A DNA stretch of 64,000 bases from Desulfosudis oleivorans Hxd3 (GCF_000018405.1 NC_009943.1:385255-449254); one strand, 5' to 3'; shown: positions 44,368 through 53,690, numbered from the stretch's first letter. Notes: generated by a model not told the origin, from the sequence alone. A program made the numbers and translations.

Positions 44368-44977
44368 GTGTACTCTCCTTTTTTGAAAACCCTATGACAT
44401 ATGTTTCTTTGCTGTCTTTGCGGCAGGTCTCCGGCTTGAACACCTTGTGCCGTTCGAACTCTGCTTTTACCATATTTACAAAATTTTGAAAATCTTCTCC
44501 CTGAAACACCTTGCACACAAAGTGGCCTCCCGGCTTCAGCAGGAACAGGGCCAGGTCCAGGGCCGCCGCTGCAAGGTGAAAGGAGCGGGCCGCGTCGGTG
44601 AACTTGTTGCCCATGGTGTCCGGCGCCATATCACTGAGCACCACGTCCAGGGGGCCCAGGGTCCCGGCCAGGGCCTCCCTGTCGATTTCATAAATATCTT
44701 CCTGTAACGAGGTCGCCTGGGCCGGCATGTGTGTTGCGACTTTTTTAAGATCAATGCCGGTCACCTTTCCGCCTCTGCCCACCGTCTCGGCGGCAAACAT
44801 CATCCACGATCCCGGAAAACAGCCCAGGTCCAGCACGGCGTTTCCCGGCTTCAACACATTGTGTTTCTTCTGAATTTCCTGAAGCTTGTATACCGACCGG
44901 GCCGGGTAGTGCTCGGTTTTGGCCTTGCGCGCGTAGTGATCCGGGGTTTTGCGCCCTTTGGTGGGGTCTCGCTTCAT
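44354..44977 (-). CDS. rlmE: 23S rRNA (uridine-2'-O-)-methyltransferase RlmE/FtsJ
   Basis: Methylates the ribose of a conserved uridine in the A loop of 23S rRNA during 50S assembly. The 207-residue protein has [12 protein letters not shown] (catalytic Lys) near 27-38, SAM motif [11 protein letters not shown] near 53-63, [11 protein letters not shown] near 120 and [11 protein letters not shown] (Lys) near 158-168. All members of the K-D-K-E tetrad appear present. AAGGAC before the ATG at 44977 is better than the in-frame ATG at 44992. Full length. Confidence 0.93.
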   Translation of the reverse strand: MKRDPTKGRKTPDHYARKAKTEHYPARSVYKLQEIQKKHNVLKPGNAVLDLGCFPGSWMMFAAETVGRGGKVTGIDLKKVATHMPAQATSLQEDIYEIDREALAGTLGPLDVVLSDMAPDTMGNKFTDAARSFHLAAAALDLALFLLKPGGHFVCKVFQGEDFQNFVNMVKAEFERHKVFKPETCRKDSKETYVIGFSKKESTHVGS

Positions 44978-45004
44978 AGTGTGTCCTTGCATGGATGTTT
45001 CATC

Positions 45005-45156
45005 GATGGCCTCGTAAAAAGGCAGGAACAGGACGGCACAGTAAAAAGTTCAAGTTCAAGGCGTCGCAAATCCCGAGGAATGAGGCGTACCGGGTGTACG
45101 CCGCAGTGACGAGGGATGCAGCGCAACGCAGAAATTGGGCTTTTTATAAAGCCGTC
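45005..45156. repeat. Palindromic TTCGTAAAAAG-ended repeat (family B)
   Basis: GATGGCCTCGTAAAAAG at the left and CTTTTTATAAAGCCGTC at the right, with the inner ACCGGGTGTACGCCGCAGTGACGAG block shared with the copies at 23155, 36735 and 60515. It separates radA (stop three bases further) from rlmE. Confidence 0.85.
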
Positions 45157-45158
45157 TT

Positions 45159-46517
45159 TCATTGAAATAAGACCTCCATAGCCTCGGCCACGGTGCCGAC
45201 ACCGGTAACCTTGATCTCTTTGTCGCGGGACATGCGCTTGAGATTGCCCTGGGGCAGCAGGCAGGCGGTAAAGCCCATCTTCTTGATCTCTCCCACCCGG
45301 GTATCAATATGGTTGATGGCCCGCACCTCGCCGGTGAGCCCCACCTCGCCCAGCACCACGGTGCCGGTTGGGATAGGGCGGTCCAGAAAGCTGGAGGCCA
45401 CGGCCGCGATCACGGCCAGGTCCACGGCCGGCTCACTGACCCGGACCCCGCCGGCCACGTTCATAAACACGTCATACCCGGTCAGCTCCATGCCGAGCTT
45501 TTTTTCCATCACCGCCACCAGCAGGGCCACCCGGTTGGCGTCCAGGCCTAGGATGGTGCGGCGGGCCATGCCCAGGCTGGTGCGGCTGGCCAGGGCCTGA
45601 AGCTCCACCAGGATGGGCCGGGTGCCCTCCATGCTGGCCGTTACCACGGACCCCGGTGTTTTTTCAGGCATTTCCGACAGAAACACCGCCGACGGGTTGG
45701 CCACCTCGCCCAGCCCCTCGGTGCGCATCTCAAACACGCCGATCTCGTTGGTGGAGCCGAACCGGTTTTTCACGGCCCGGAGAATGCGGAACACCTGGTT
45801 CTTGTCGCCCTCAAAATAGAGCACCGTGTCCACCATGTGCTCCATGATGCGGGGCCCGGCAATGCTGCCGTCCTTGGTCACGTGGCCGATAAGAAACACG
45901 CAGATGCCGGTCTTCTTGGCCAGGGCCATCAGCCGCATGGTGGCCTCCCGCACCTGGCCCACGCTGCCCGGGGCCGACGAAAAATCGCCGCTGGACATGG
46001 TCTGAATGGAGTCGATCACCATCACGTCGGGTTTGGCCGACCGGGCCAGCGCCGTCACCCGTTCGATGTCGGTTTCAGCCGCGGCCAGCAGGGAGGAGGA
46101 GAGGGACGGGCAGAGCCGCCGGCTGCGCATCTTGATCTGCCGAAGGGACTCCTCGCCGGACACGTAAAGCACGGTGCACCCGTTTTCAGACAGTTTCTGG
46201 GCCGCCTGCAGCATCAGGGTGGACTTGCCGATGCCCGGATCCCCGCCCACCAGCACCAGGGATCCGGCCACGATGCCGCCGCCCAGGACCCGGTCAAATT
46301 CGCCGATGGCGGTGTGAATCCGTCTTTCATCGGCCAGCTCAATGGCATCCAGGGCCACGGCTTCCGCCGGCTTGACCCCCCGGCCGCTTTTTGCAGCCGA
46401 CGCCGAGCCGTCGGCCGGCTCCTCCACAAAGGTGCCCCATCCTTCACACTCCGGGCAGCGACCCATCCATTTGGGGGCCTGGTATCCACAGGACTGGCAG
46501 CAGAAAACGGTTTTCAT
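45159..46517 (-). CDS. radA: DNA repair protein RadA
   Basis: RecA-like helicase that drives branch migration in recombinational repair. The 452-residue protein has the N-terminal zinc finger CX2C-X10-CX2C (Cys 7, 10, 21, 24), Walker A GDPGIGKST near 91-99, the RadA signature KNRFGSTNEIGVF near 249, and a Lon-like C-terminal domain (DVFMNVAGGVRVSEPAVDLAV, GEVGLTGEVR). Complete length. It ends right at a family B repeat. A plausible promoter lies 40 bp upstream of the start. Confidence 0.96.
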   Translation of the reverse strand: MKTVFCCQSCGYQAPKWMGRCPECEGWGTFVEEPADGSASAAKSGRGVKPAEAVALDAIELADERRIHTAIGEFDRVLGGGIVAGSLVLVGGDPGIGKSTLMLQAAQKLSENGCTVLYVSGEESLRQIKMRSRRLCPSLSSSLLAAAETDIERVTALARSAKPDVMVIDSIQTMSSGDFSSAPGSVGQVREATMRLMALAKKTGICVFLIGHVTKDGSIAGPRIMEHMVDTVLYFEGDKNQVFRILRAVKNRFGSTNEIGVFEMRTEGLGEVANPSAVFLSEMPEKTPGSVVTASMEGTRPILVELQALASRTSLGMARRTILGLDANRVALLVAVMEKKLGMELTGYDVFMNVAGGVRVSEPAVDLAVIAAVASSFLDRPIPTGTVVLGEVGLTGEVRAINHIDTRVGEIKKMGFTACLLPQGNLKRMSRDKEIKVTGVGTVAEAMEVLFQ

Positions 46518-46854
46518 GGATTTGTCTTTCGGTGAATGTCTGTTGTTGTATTCTCTTTTATATCAGTCACCGCCGGTTCGTCAAAGGAGAAAAGGGCTTG
46601 AGAGGATACAATGCGCAAAGAGAGGGCCTGCCGTTGATGCTCGGCCGAAGCATGCCGGCAAAAATTAAATGCAGTGGCGACCTTCAGGCCGCCAAAACCA
46701 GGGACGACGACGTTGCCAACCGCGCTTTTCTGCATCCTGTTTCTTGATTCGTGCCGGAAAAATTATCAATATATTGGAGTTTACAACCCATTCGGGATCA
46801 AGTATAAATATCAGGTTCAGAGTCTTATAAGCTTACGAGTACCGGAGAAAAACA
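46518..46854. other. Divergent gap between radA and rdgB, no gene
   Basis: Contains the probable radA promoter at its left side. Toward rdgB the sequence becomes AT-rich (46740-46850), with several -10-like boxes such as TATAAAT near 46803 but no convincing -35 partner. Frames in the gap do not resemble proteins. A 12-base TATCAATATATT at 46764 resembles half of the sahR operator. Confidence 0.5.
46557..46584 (-). promoter_or_regulatory. Probable sigma-70 promoter of radA
   Basis: On the minus strand TTGACG (complement of 46579-46584) and TATAAA (complement of 46557-46562) are 16 bp apart, 40 bp before the radA start. Confidence 0.55.
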
Positions 46855-47529
46855 GTGAATCCACAACGAACCCTGGTGATCGCCACCCGTAACAAGGGAA
46901 AAACAAAGGAGATTCGAGACCTTCTGGCCGGCCGGAACGTGGAGATCAAAAACCTCGACGATTTTGGCCCCATTCCGGAAATCGAAGAAGACGGCGCCAC
47001 CTTTGACGATAACGCCTACAAAAAAGCGAGTTTTGCCGCCCGAATCCTGGGATTTACCGCTCTGGCCGACGATTCCGGCCTGGTGGTGGAGGCCCTGGAC
47101 GGCGCCCCGGGCGTGCATTCGGCCCGGTACGCAGGTCCCGATGCCACCGACGCCGATCGCTGCGAAAAACTGCTTTCCGAAATGGCCGGCCAGACCAACC
47201 GAAAAGCCGCCTTTGAGTGCGTGATCTCCATTGCCGTGCCCATGGGAGCTGCCCTTACCTACGAAGGCCGGTGCCAGGGGGAGATCACCGAAAAGCCAAT
47301 GGGCGACAACGGGTTCGGCTACGACCCGGTCTTTTACTACCCCCCTTTGAAAAAAACCTTTGCTCAGCTTACCACCGAAGAGAAGAACCGGGTGAGCCAC
47401 CGGGGCAAAGCCCTTCAGGAAGTGGCCGCCGAGTTCGATAAAATACTGATCTGGATCGACCAGAACATGCCGATCTTTGAAAAGACAGCCTGCCTCAGCC
47501 ATGACGACGACACAGCCAACAACGATTGA
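46855..47529 (+). CDS. rdgB: XTP/dITP diphosphatase (RdgB/HAM1)
   Basis: House-cleaning pyrophosphatase that removes deaminated purine nucleotides (XTP, dITP). The 224-residue protein has IATRNKGKTKEI near 8-19, ALADDSGLVVEALDGAPGVHSARYAG near 70-95, GDNGFGYDPVF near 150 and SHRGKAL near 181, all substrate- and magnesium-binding blocks. GGAG precedes a GTG start. The C-terminus continues about 20 residues past the usual end and overlaps the next gene by 29 bp. Confidence 0.95.
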   Translation: MNPQRTLVIATRNKGKTKEIRDLLAGRNVEIKNLDDFGPIPEIEEDGATFDDNAYKKASFAARILGFTALADDSGLVVEALDGAPGVHSARYAGPDATDADRCEKLLSEMAGQTNRKAAFECVISIAVPMGAALTYEGRCQGEITEKPMGDNGFGYDPVFYYPPLKKTFAQLTTEEKNRVSHRGKALQEVAAEFDKILIWIDQNMPIFEKTACLSHDDDTANND

Positions 47530-48091
47530 AGACCTGGTCCGTAAAAACAGGACCTGCCGGCGGTTTTACGAAAACCAGCCGGTAGATAGAGATACCCTCT
47601 GCCAGCTGATCAACCTGGCCCGGCTGTCCGCGTCGGCGGCCAACCGCCAGCCCCTCAAGTACATTCTCTCCTGGGAAAAAAAGAAAAACCAGGTGATTTT
47701 TCCCTGCCTGGCCTGGGCCGGGTACCTGACCGAGTGGAAAGGTCCCAGGGCCGGAGAACGGCCTGCCGCCTACATTATTATTACCGGCGATACCACCATC
47801 ACGGACAACTTCTGGTGCGACCACGGCATCGCGGCCCAGAGCATTCTGCTGGGGGCCCGGGAGATGGGGCTGGCCGGCTGCATGATCGGCGCCTTTAACG
47901 AAAAAAAATTAAGAACCGGCCTCGCCATTCCCGATCACCTGGCCCTGCTGCTGGTGATCGCCCTGGGTAAACCCAAGGAGCAGGTGGTCATTGAGGAGGT
48001 CGGACCGGACAACGACATCCGTTACTGGCGGGACAGGTCCGGGATACACCATGTGCCCAAACGGAAACTGGAGGATATTATCCTTCCATAA
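47501..48091 (+). CDS. Nitroreductase family flavoprotein
   Basis: A 196-residue FMN-dependent nitroreductase-fold protein. KNRTCRRFYENQPVD near 13-27 and ARLSASAANRQPLKYILS near 38-55 bind FMN phosphate. WCDHGIAAQSILLGAREMGLAGCMIGAFNE near 105-135 and LLLVIALGKPKEQVVIEEV near 148 complete the fold. Substrate unknown; NAD(P)H-dependent reduction is typical. The ATG at 47501 lies inside the end of rdgB; a TTG at 47477 is also in frame. No ribosome site stands out, so translation is probably coupled. Confidence 0.88.
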   Translation: MTTTQPTTIEDLVRKNRTCRRFYENQPVDRDTLCQLINLARLSASAANRQPLKYILSWEKKKNQVIFPCLAWAGYLTEWKGPRAGERPAAYIIITGDTTITDNFWCDHGIAAQSILLGAREMGLAGCMIGAFNEKKLRTGLAIPDHLALLLVIALGKPKEQVVIEEVGPDNDIRYWRDRSGIHHVPKRKLEDIILP

Positions 48092-48167
48092 AGTGTAAAG
48101 AGACACAAAACGGCGAAAGCCCCATTTTTTATAATTTGTAGATTTTTCATTAATAAGGAGGAGTGCC

Positions 48168-50117
48168 ATGGCAGAAATCGATATCGCCCAAAAAATCGGA
48201 GGCATCGACTCGGTTGACGCGGCCCGCAAGGTGTTTGAAAAGAAGATGGACAAGGAGAGCCTTGCCAAGATCGACAAAATCAAAACGGAAAAGGCGCTGA
48301 TCAAGATCGCCAATGCCATTGTGATGGGCGATCCGGACGCGGTTTTCGTCAACACCGGCTCCGCTGAAGACAAGCAGTGGATACGGGATCATGCCCTTGA
48401 AAAAGGCGAAGAAAAAAAGCTGCCCATGGACGGCCACACCATTCACTACGACCTTAAAGAGGAACAGGGCCGTATCGTGGACCGGACCTACTATATTGCC
48501 GACCCGGAAGAAGATATCAGCTCCCTGGCCCAGAAAATGTTGCGAAACGACGCCGTGGGCGTGGTGAAAACTCACATGACCGGCATCATGCGGGGAAAAA
48601 CCCTGATCGTGGGATTCTACTCCCGGGGTCCGGTGGGCGCGCCCGCCTCCAACCCGGCCATTGAGGCCTCCACATCGGCCTACGTACTTCACAGCGCCGA
48701 GATTCTCTACAGAAACTTCTTTGCCGATTTTGACAGGGAGGTGGCGGCCGGAGGCCACTTTTTCACCAACATTCACAGCGAAGGCAAAAACCGGCCCGAG
48801 GACCTGCCCAACGCCCGGGTGCTGATGGACAGAAAAGACCGCACCACCTACAGCTTCAACTGCACCTATGCCGGCAACACCCTGCTGTTGAAAAAGGGAA
48901 ATCACCGGTTTGCCGTGGACAAGGCCGTGTATGAACACCGGGGCGAGCAGTTGGCCGAGCACATGTTTATCACCGGCATGCAGGGACCCGGCAACCGGCA
49001 GACCTGGTGCGTGGGCGCGGCCCCCAGCGGCTGCGGCAAAACCACCACAGCCATGGCCGGCAATTTTTTCGTGGGCGATGACCTGGCTCAGATGTGGATT
49101 GCCGAAGACGGCTCCATTCGTTCCATCAACCCGGAGTGCGGCATATTCGGCATTGTTGAAGATGTGAACATGGAGGGCGACCCCCTGCTCATGACCAACC
49201 TGCGCAACCCCGGCGCCGAGGTGATCTGGACCAACGTGCTGATTGATGACAACGGGGTGCCCCACTGGACCGGCCACGGCGAGCCCATGCCGGACCATGG
49301 CATGAACTTTCAGGGAAAATGGGAAAAGGGCATGACCGACGAAAAGGGCAAGCCTATTCCGCCTTCCCATCCCAATGCCCGGTGTACCATCTCCTCCACG
49401 GCATTGGCCAACTATTCAAACAGGGCCGAGGATCCGGCCGGCGTGGAGACCCGGGTTGTGACTTACAGCGGCCGGGATTCGGACACCATGCCCCCGGTGT
49501 GGGTGGCCCGAAATTCCGACAACGGCGTGGTGATCGGGGCCTGCATCGTGTCCGCGGCCACGGCCACGGAAGTGGGGGCTTCAGGCGTCAAACGGGCACC
49601 CTGGGCCAACGCGCCTTTTATTCCGGGCGCGCTGGGAGACTACATGGCGGCCCAGTTCGAGTTTTTCGCAAGCCCAAAAATCGCGGCCGACAAGCGACCG
49701 GTCATGGCGGGGTTGAACTATTTTCTCACCGACGAAGCCCGGGGCGGAACAACCAAAAAGCTGCTGGGCGAAAAAAAGGATGTCAAGGTGTGGCTCTCCT
49801 GGCTGGAGCGGATGGCCCACAACGATGTGTCTTTTATCGAAACCCCCATCGGCAACCTGCCGAAATACGAGGATCTCAGGCAGCTCTTCTCCGACCTGAT
49901 CGACAAGCCCTATCCCTATGAGCTGTATGAAAAGCAGTTCTCCCTCTATATCGACAACATCATCGCCCGAATCGACCTCCAGACCGCCGCCTACAAAAAG
50001 GACGAGCGGATTCCGGAAAAGCTCTTCACCATTCTGGCGGAACAGAAAAAGGGGCTGGAGGCGTTGAAGGCCAAATTCGGTCCCATTGTCACACCCAAAC
50101 AGCTGGAAGAAAAATAG
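48168..50117 (+). CDS. pckG: Phosphoenolpyruvate carboxykinase (GTP)
   Basis: Interconverts oxaloacetate plus GTP and phosphoenolpyruvate plus CO2. The 649-residue protein has the P-loop-like APSGCGKTTTAM near 283-294 with the reactive Cys. YSRGPVGAPASNPAIEAS near 147 and FINWFR-region equivalent NYFLTDEARGG near 518 follow. Length and motifs match the GTP-dependent class. AAGGAGG precedes the ATG, and a strong terminator follows the stop, so it is a single-gene unit. In an anaerobe it may run toward gluconeogenesis or anaplerosis. Confidence 0.96.
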   Translation: MAEIDIAQKIGGIDSVDAARKVFEKKMDKESLAKIDKIKTEKALIKIANAIVMGDPDAVFVNTGSAEDKQWIRDHALEKGEEKKLPMDGHTIHYDLKEEQGRIVDRTYYIADPEEDISSLAQKMLRNDAVGVVKTHMTGIMRGKTLIVGFYSRGPVGAPASNPAIEASTSAYVLHSAEILYRNFFADFDREVAAGGHFFTNIHSEGKNRPEDLPNARVLMDRKDRTTYSFNCTYAGNTLLLKKGNHRFAVDKAVYEHRGEQLAEHMFITGMQGPGNRQTWCVGAAPSGCGKTTTAMAGNFFVGDDLAQMWIAEDGSIRSINPECGIFGIVEDVNMEGDPLLMTNLRNPGAEVIWTNVLIDDNGVPHWTGHGEPMPDHGMNFQGKWEKGMTDEKGKPIPPSHPNARCTISSTALANYSNRAEDPAGVETRVVTYSGRDSDTMPPVWVARNSDNGVVIGACIVSAATATEVGASGVKRAPWANAPFIPGALGDYMAAQFEFFASPKIAADKRPVMAGLNYFLTDEARGGTTKKLLGEKKDVKVWLSWLERMAHNDVSFIETPIGNLPKYEDLRQLFSDLIDKPYPYELYEKQFSLYIDNIIARIDLQTAAYKKDERIPEKLFTILAEQKKGLEALKAKFGPIVTPKQLEEK

Positions 50118-50132
50118 CCTTTTATTCCCAGG

Positions 50133-50170
50133 GCCGCCCGTCAAAAAAATATGACGGGCGGCCTTTTTGT
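50133..50170 (+). terminator. Intrinsic terminator of pckG
   Basis: GCCGCCCGTCA pairs with TGACGGGCGGC (11 bp) around an A-rich loop and is followed by TTTTTGTTT. Confidence 0.92.
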
Positions 50171-50187
50171 TTGACCGGGTCGAATCG

Positions 50188-50260
50188 GACTCGTACTCGT
50201 GATCGGCTGTTGATGAAATTTGATCAAGATTACGAGCACGAGTAAGAGTAAGAGTAAGAT
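50188..50260. repeat. Second type of 6-bp-periodic inverted array (GAGTAA / ACTCGT units)
   Basis: Left: GACTCGTACTCGTGATC; right: GATTACGAGCACGAG, then GTAAGA units every six bases to 50260. The arms are inverted complements with few mismatches around a 25-bp loop. The period and inverted layout match family A, but the unit differs. Confidence 0.7.
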
Positions 50261-50308
50261 AGGGAATACGGGTTATACAAAACACAGCAAAAAAAGTCAG
50301 GATGGACA

Positions 50309-51829
50309 GTGAATAAAAATCGACGAAACTCCGTCCTCTCCTCTCCCTATGTCTGGACCTTTACCACCTATTTTGCCGAAGGCTTTCCCTATACCGTCAT
50401 CCGCACGCTCTCCTCGCTTTTCTTAAGAGACATGAATGTCCGGCTGGAGTCCATCGGCCTGACCTCCCTGTTCGGCCTGCCCTGGATTTTAAAATTCCTG
50501 TGGGGACCCCAGGTGGACCGGTTTTCCACCAAGCGGACCTGGATGCTGACCTGCCAGTTCCTCCTGGTGGGAATGATGCTGCTGACAGCCGCCTTTGCCC
50601 CGTTCTCCTGGGGCGTTTCCGCCATTGTCCTGCTCTTTTTTGCCGGGTCTTTTATTGCCGCCACCCACGACACCGCCATTGACGGCTTTTACATGGAGGC
50701 CCTGGACAGTGAGGGCCAGGCAAAATTTGTGGGCTACCGGGTCATGGCCTACCGCATCGCCATGATGACCGGCACCGGCGTGGTGGCCACCATCGGCACC
50801 ACCTTGGGCTGGCCCCTGGCCTTTGCCTGTGCGGCCCTGATGATGGGACTGGTGTTTGTGTACCACTTTTTTTTCCTGATTCGGGTGGAGCAGCAGGGCC
50901 GGCCGGCCAATGAGCTGGTAAAATCCGCCCTTCGGTTGAAAAACCTTGCCCTTGTGACCGGCGCCGCCCTTCTGGTCCTGGGCCTGCGGGCTTTTCTGGC
51001 CTCCCGGCCCTATGCCCTGATCAGGGAGCAATACCCGGTGCTGCAGAAAATCAGTTTTCCCCACTGGGTGGGCCTCTTTCTGCTGCTGTCCCTGATCAGC
51101 CTGCTGGTGCTGCGAAAACGGATCTGGGCCCGCATTGCCGGCAAACCGGACACCTTTTACGCCAGGGCTTTTATCACCTTTACCGACAGGGAAAAGATCG
51201 GCACCATTTTCGCTGTTATCATCCTGATGCGCACCGGCGAATTTCTGCTCACGGCCATGGTCTCTCCCTTTTTCGTGGACGTTGGCATCAAGGTCCATTA
51301 CGGGTGGCTCTCGTCGGTGGTGGGCCTGCCCCTCTCCATTGCCGGGGCTCTGGTGGGAGGGTTTTGCATCTCCACCTTTTCGCTGAAAAAAGTGATCTGG
51401 CCCTTTTTGCTGCTGCAGAACCTCACCAACCTGGTTTACATGGTGCTGGCCTTACACCTTGCCCCGTTTGTGGCCATCAACACCGGCGCGGCCGTGGCCC
51501 AGCCTGTTGGCGCGCTTAACCTCTTCTGGGTGGCCGTGGTGCACGGGTTTGACCAGTTTTCCGGAGGCCTGGGCACGGCCGTGCTCATGACCTTTCTGAT
51601 GCGCATCTGCGCAAAAGAGTTCAAGGCGGCCCATTACGCCATCGGTACCGGGCTGATGAATGTTTCCGGCCTGTTTGCCGGCATTCTCAGCGGGTTTCTG
51701 GCCGGGTGGCTGGGGTATGGATATTTTTTCGGCATCAGCTTTCTTTTATCCGTGCCTGGCATGATCGCCGTCCTGTTTCTGCCCGCCGATATTTACGTTG
51801 AACCCTCGAAACCGGCACCGAAAAATTGA
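50309..51829 (+). CDS. AmpG-like MFS permease
   Basis: A 506-residue, 12-14 helix major facilitator. The N-terminal TYFAEGFPYTVIRTLSSLFLRDM and GLPWILKFLWGPQVDRF near 28-70 and the ATHDTAIDGFYMEAL near 116-130 resemble AmpG muropeptide permeases and their acetyl-CoA-transporter relatives. A muropeptide role is possible; a lytic transglycosylase is encoded 11 kb away. It starts at GTG after GGATGGACA. Specificity is unproven. Confidence 0.83.
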   Translation: MNKNRRNSVLSSPYVWTFTTYFAEGFPYTVIRTLSSLFLRDMNVRLESIGLTSLFGLPWILKFLWGPQVDRFSTKRTWMLTCQFLLVGMMLLTAAFAPFSWGVSAIVLLFFAGSFIAATHDTAIDGFYMEALDSEGQAKFVGYRVMAYRIAMMTGTGVVATIGTTLGWPLAFACAALMMGLVFVYHFFFLIRVEQQGRPANELVKSALRLKNLALVTGAALLVLGLRAFLASRPYALIREQYPVLQKISFPHWVGLFLLLSLISLLVLRKRIWARIAGKPDTFYARAFITFTDREKIGTIFAVIILMRTGEFLLTAMVSPFFVDVGIKVHYGWLSSVVGLPLSIAGALVGGFCISTFSLKKVIWPFLLLQNLTNLVYMVLALHLAPFVAINTGAAVAQPVGALNLFWVAVVHGFDQFSGGLGTAVLMTFLMRICAKEFKAAHYAIGTGLMNVSGLFAGILSGFLAGWLGYGYFFGISFLLSVPGMIAVLFLPADIYVEPSKPAPKN

Positions 51830-51885
51830 CACCAGACCGGCCTTTCCTTATATTGATCGACAAGAACATCCATCGAAGTACTGGC

Positions 51886-51963
51886 CTCGAAATCGAAATC
51901 GGGATCGCTATCGCAATCGATCATATTAATTCGTTCGATCCCGATCCCGATAGCGATTTGGAT
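51886..51963. repeat. Tight inverted pair of ATCGNN hexamer arrays (family A hairpin)
   Basis: Plus array 51886-51921 (six units) and minus array 51934-51963 (five units, ending AGCGAT, TTGGAT) with only a 12-bp AT-rich loop. Transcribed, it would fold into a stem of about 30 pairs directly before the ATG of the next gene at 51978. Confidence 0.9.
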
Positions 51964-51977
51964 TAAAGGAATACACC

Positions 51978-53690
51978 ATGACCCGTCAACCCGCCATCAT
52001 CAAGGAAAAACTGGCCGCCGTGGCCGCGCAGCGGCAAAAGGCCCTGTCCCTTCCTGCCAAAGAAGCCATGGACCTGATTCTCGGCTCGCCGGACGCGCCG
52101 GCCATTGTCCACTCCATGGCCGACCAGGATTTTTATTTTCTGGTCAACGACATCGGCCCGGAAGATGCCCTTGAGCTGCTGGCTTTGGGGTCGGGCAGCC
52201 AGTGGGAACACATCACTGATATCGAGTGCTGGCACAAAGACCGAATCAGCGGGCCGGAAATGCTCCGGTGGTTTGACCTGCTGATGCGGGCCGACAAGAA
52301 CCGGTTTGTGCAATGGATGGCCGCTGACAAACATGAGCTTCTGGAGCTGCTGCTCTACTACACCACCCAGGCATCGGCCCGGGAGCACGACCAGGAGCCG
52401 TCAGAGTTTGACGAGTCCTTTTTCACCTTTGACGATGTCTTTTACGTGCGGTTTACCAAAAGATGGCCCCAGGACCCGGACCTGCCGGAAACCCTTGAGG
52501 CGGACCACGAAAAGATGCTCTACGCCTTTCTCAAACACCTGGCTGAAATCGATTTCATCGCCTACAGGGACCTTCTTTTTTATACCGCCAACGTGCTTCC
52601 CACGGAGGCCGAGGAGGAGGTCTTTCGGCAGCGCAGCATCCGGCTGGCGGAAAAGGGACTGCTGCCTTTTGATGAAGCCGTCGGCATTTATCAACCCCTG
52701 CCGCAAGGCCGCAAACCCGTGAAAAAACCGGCCCGCCGGCCGGCAAAGAGAAGCCGGCTGCCGGTGCCCGTGGTCCACCACCGGCTTTTGAAAAAAACCA
52801 CCCTGTTTGCCCAGGCCCTGGAGCGGGTGGATTCCCCGGCGGCCCTGGAGGAACTCTCCACCGAATTTGCGGCCCTGTGCAACAGCATCGTGGTGGCTGA
52901 CGGCGCCCGGCTGAGCGCAAAAAAAGAGCTGGCCCACGTGGTGAACAAGGCGTGCGGCTACATTGCCATCGGCCTTTTTCGGCTGGCGGAAAGCAAGGAG
53001 ACCCTGAACCCGTCAAAGGCCGCGGCCCTGATGACAACCCACGCCCTGGGCGATATTTTCCGATCCGGTTATGGCGCGGCCATGGAGATCAAGCGAACAG
53101 CGGACAGATGGCATTCGACCAGCTGGTGTTCGGCCAAACAGCTGCCCGTGAGTTTCTGGGGAGAAGAGCGCGCCGGAATCCTGGCCGGCCTGCTGATCAA
53201 GCGGCCCCTGTTTTTCGATGCGCAAACAGGTCTGCCCCGTGAGTTTGAAAGCATGGAGGACATTGACCGGACCCGGGCTGTGCTGGACGAGATCATGACC
53301 ATCGACGGGCTTCTGAAAAAGGCAGATGTTGATCCTGCCCCGGTGTCCGGCACTGTATTGACCGCCACCAACCTGGTGCTGACCCTGTGGGCGCGAAGCG
53401 TGCTGGACCTGCCCGAGACTGTTGAGTTTATTCCCGTAAACCAGTTTGGCCCTTTTCTTTCCGGGCTTTTCAAAAAGGCTGAGGGCAAAGAAGACGGCCG
53501 CATTCAAGACGACAAAAAAGAGTCGTTTCTGCAATGGCTTTCAGGCCGCACCGGCGTGGAGCCTCATGATATATCGGCGCAAGCCGGCCATGTTCTGGAA
53601 CGAATGTTTGCCGAAGCAGAGGCGGAGCTGGGAGCAGTTGCCCCGAAGGACCTGGACCCGAAGTTTGTCCAGGTATTTCTGGTAAGCTAG
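51978..53690 (+). CDS. DUF6178-like protein, function unknown
   Basis: A 570-residue soluble protein. The N-terminal region (MDLILGSPDAPAIVHSMADQDFYFLVNDIGPEDALELLALGS) and SQWEHITDIECWHKDRISGPEMLRWF near 72-98 match what I know of DUF6178 proteins of Desulfobacterota. A basic Pro/Arg-rich linker (near 245-262) joins this to a helical C-terminal half. No catalytic motif is recognised. AAAGGA precedes the ATG, and a hexamer-array hairpin ends 14 bp before it. The stop is followed at once by a family B-like palindrome. Confidence 0.78.
   Translation: MTRQPAIIKEKLAAVAAQRQKALSLPAKEAMDLILGSPDAPAIVHSMADQDFYFLVNDIGPEDALELLALGSGSQWEHITDIECWHKDRISGPEMLRWFDLLMRADKNRFVQWMAADKHELLELLLYYTTQASAREHDQEPSEFDESFFTFDDVFYVRFTKRWPQDPDLPETLEADHEKMLYAFLKHLAEIDFIAYRDLLFYTANVLPTEAEEEVFRQRSIRLAEKGLLPFDEAVGIYQPLPQGRKPVKKPARRPAKRSRLPVPVVHHRLLKKTTLFAQALERVDSPAALEELSTEFAALCNSIVVADGARLSAKKELAHVVNKACGYIAIGLFRLAESKETLNPSKAAALMTTHALGDIFRSGYGAAMEIKRTADRWHSTSWCSAKQLPVSFWGEERAGILAGLLIKRPLFFDAQTGLPREFESMEDIDRTRAVLDEIMTIDGLLKKADVDPAPVSGTVLTATNLVLTLWARSVLDLPETVEFIPVNQFGPFLSGLFKKAEGKEDGRIQDDKKESFLQWLSGRTGVEPHDISAQAGHVLERMFAEAEAELGAVAPKDLDPKFVQVFLVS

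Noticed and set aside
46764-46775. Second SahR site upstream of rdgB (TATCAATATATT)
   Set aside because: It matches only one arm and the spacer of the dyad at 22212; the second arm TTGATA is absent.
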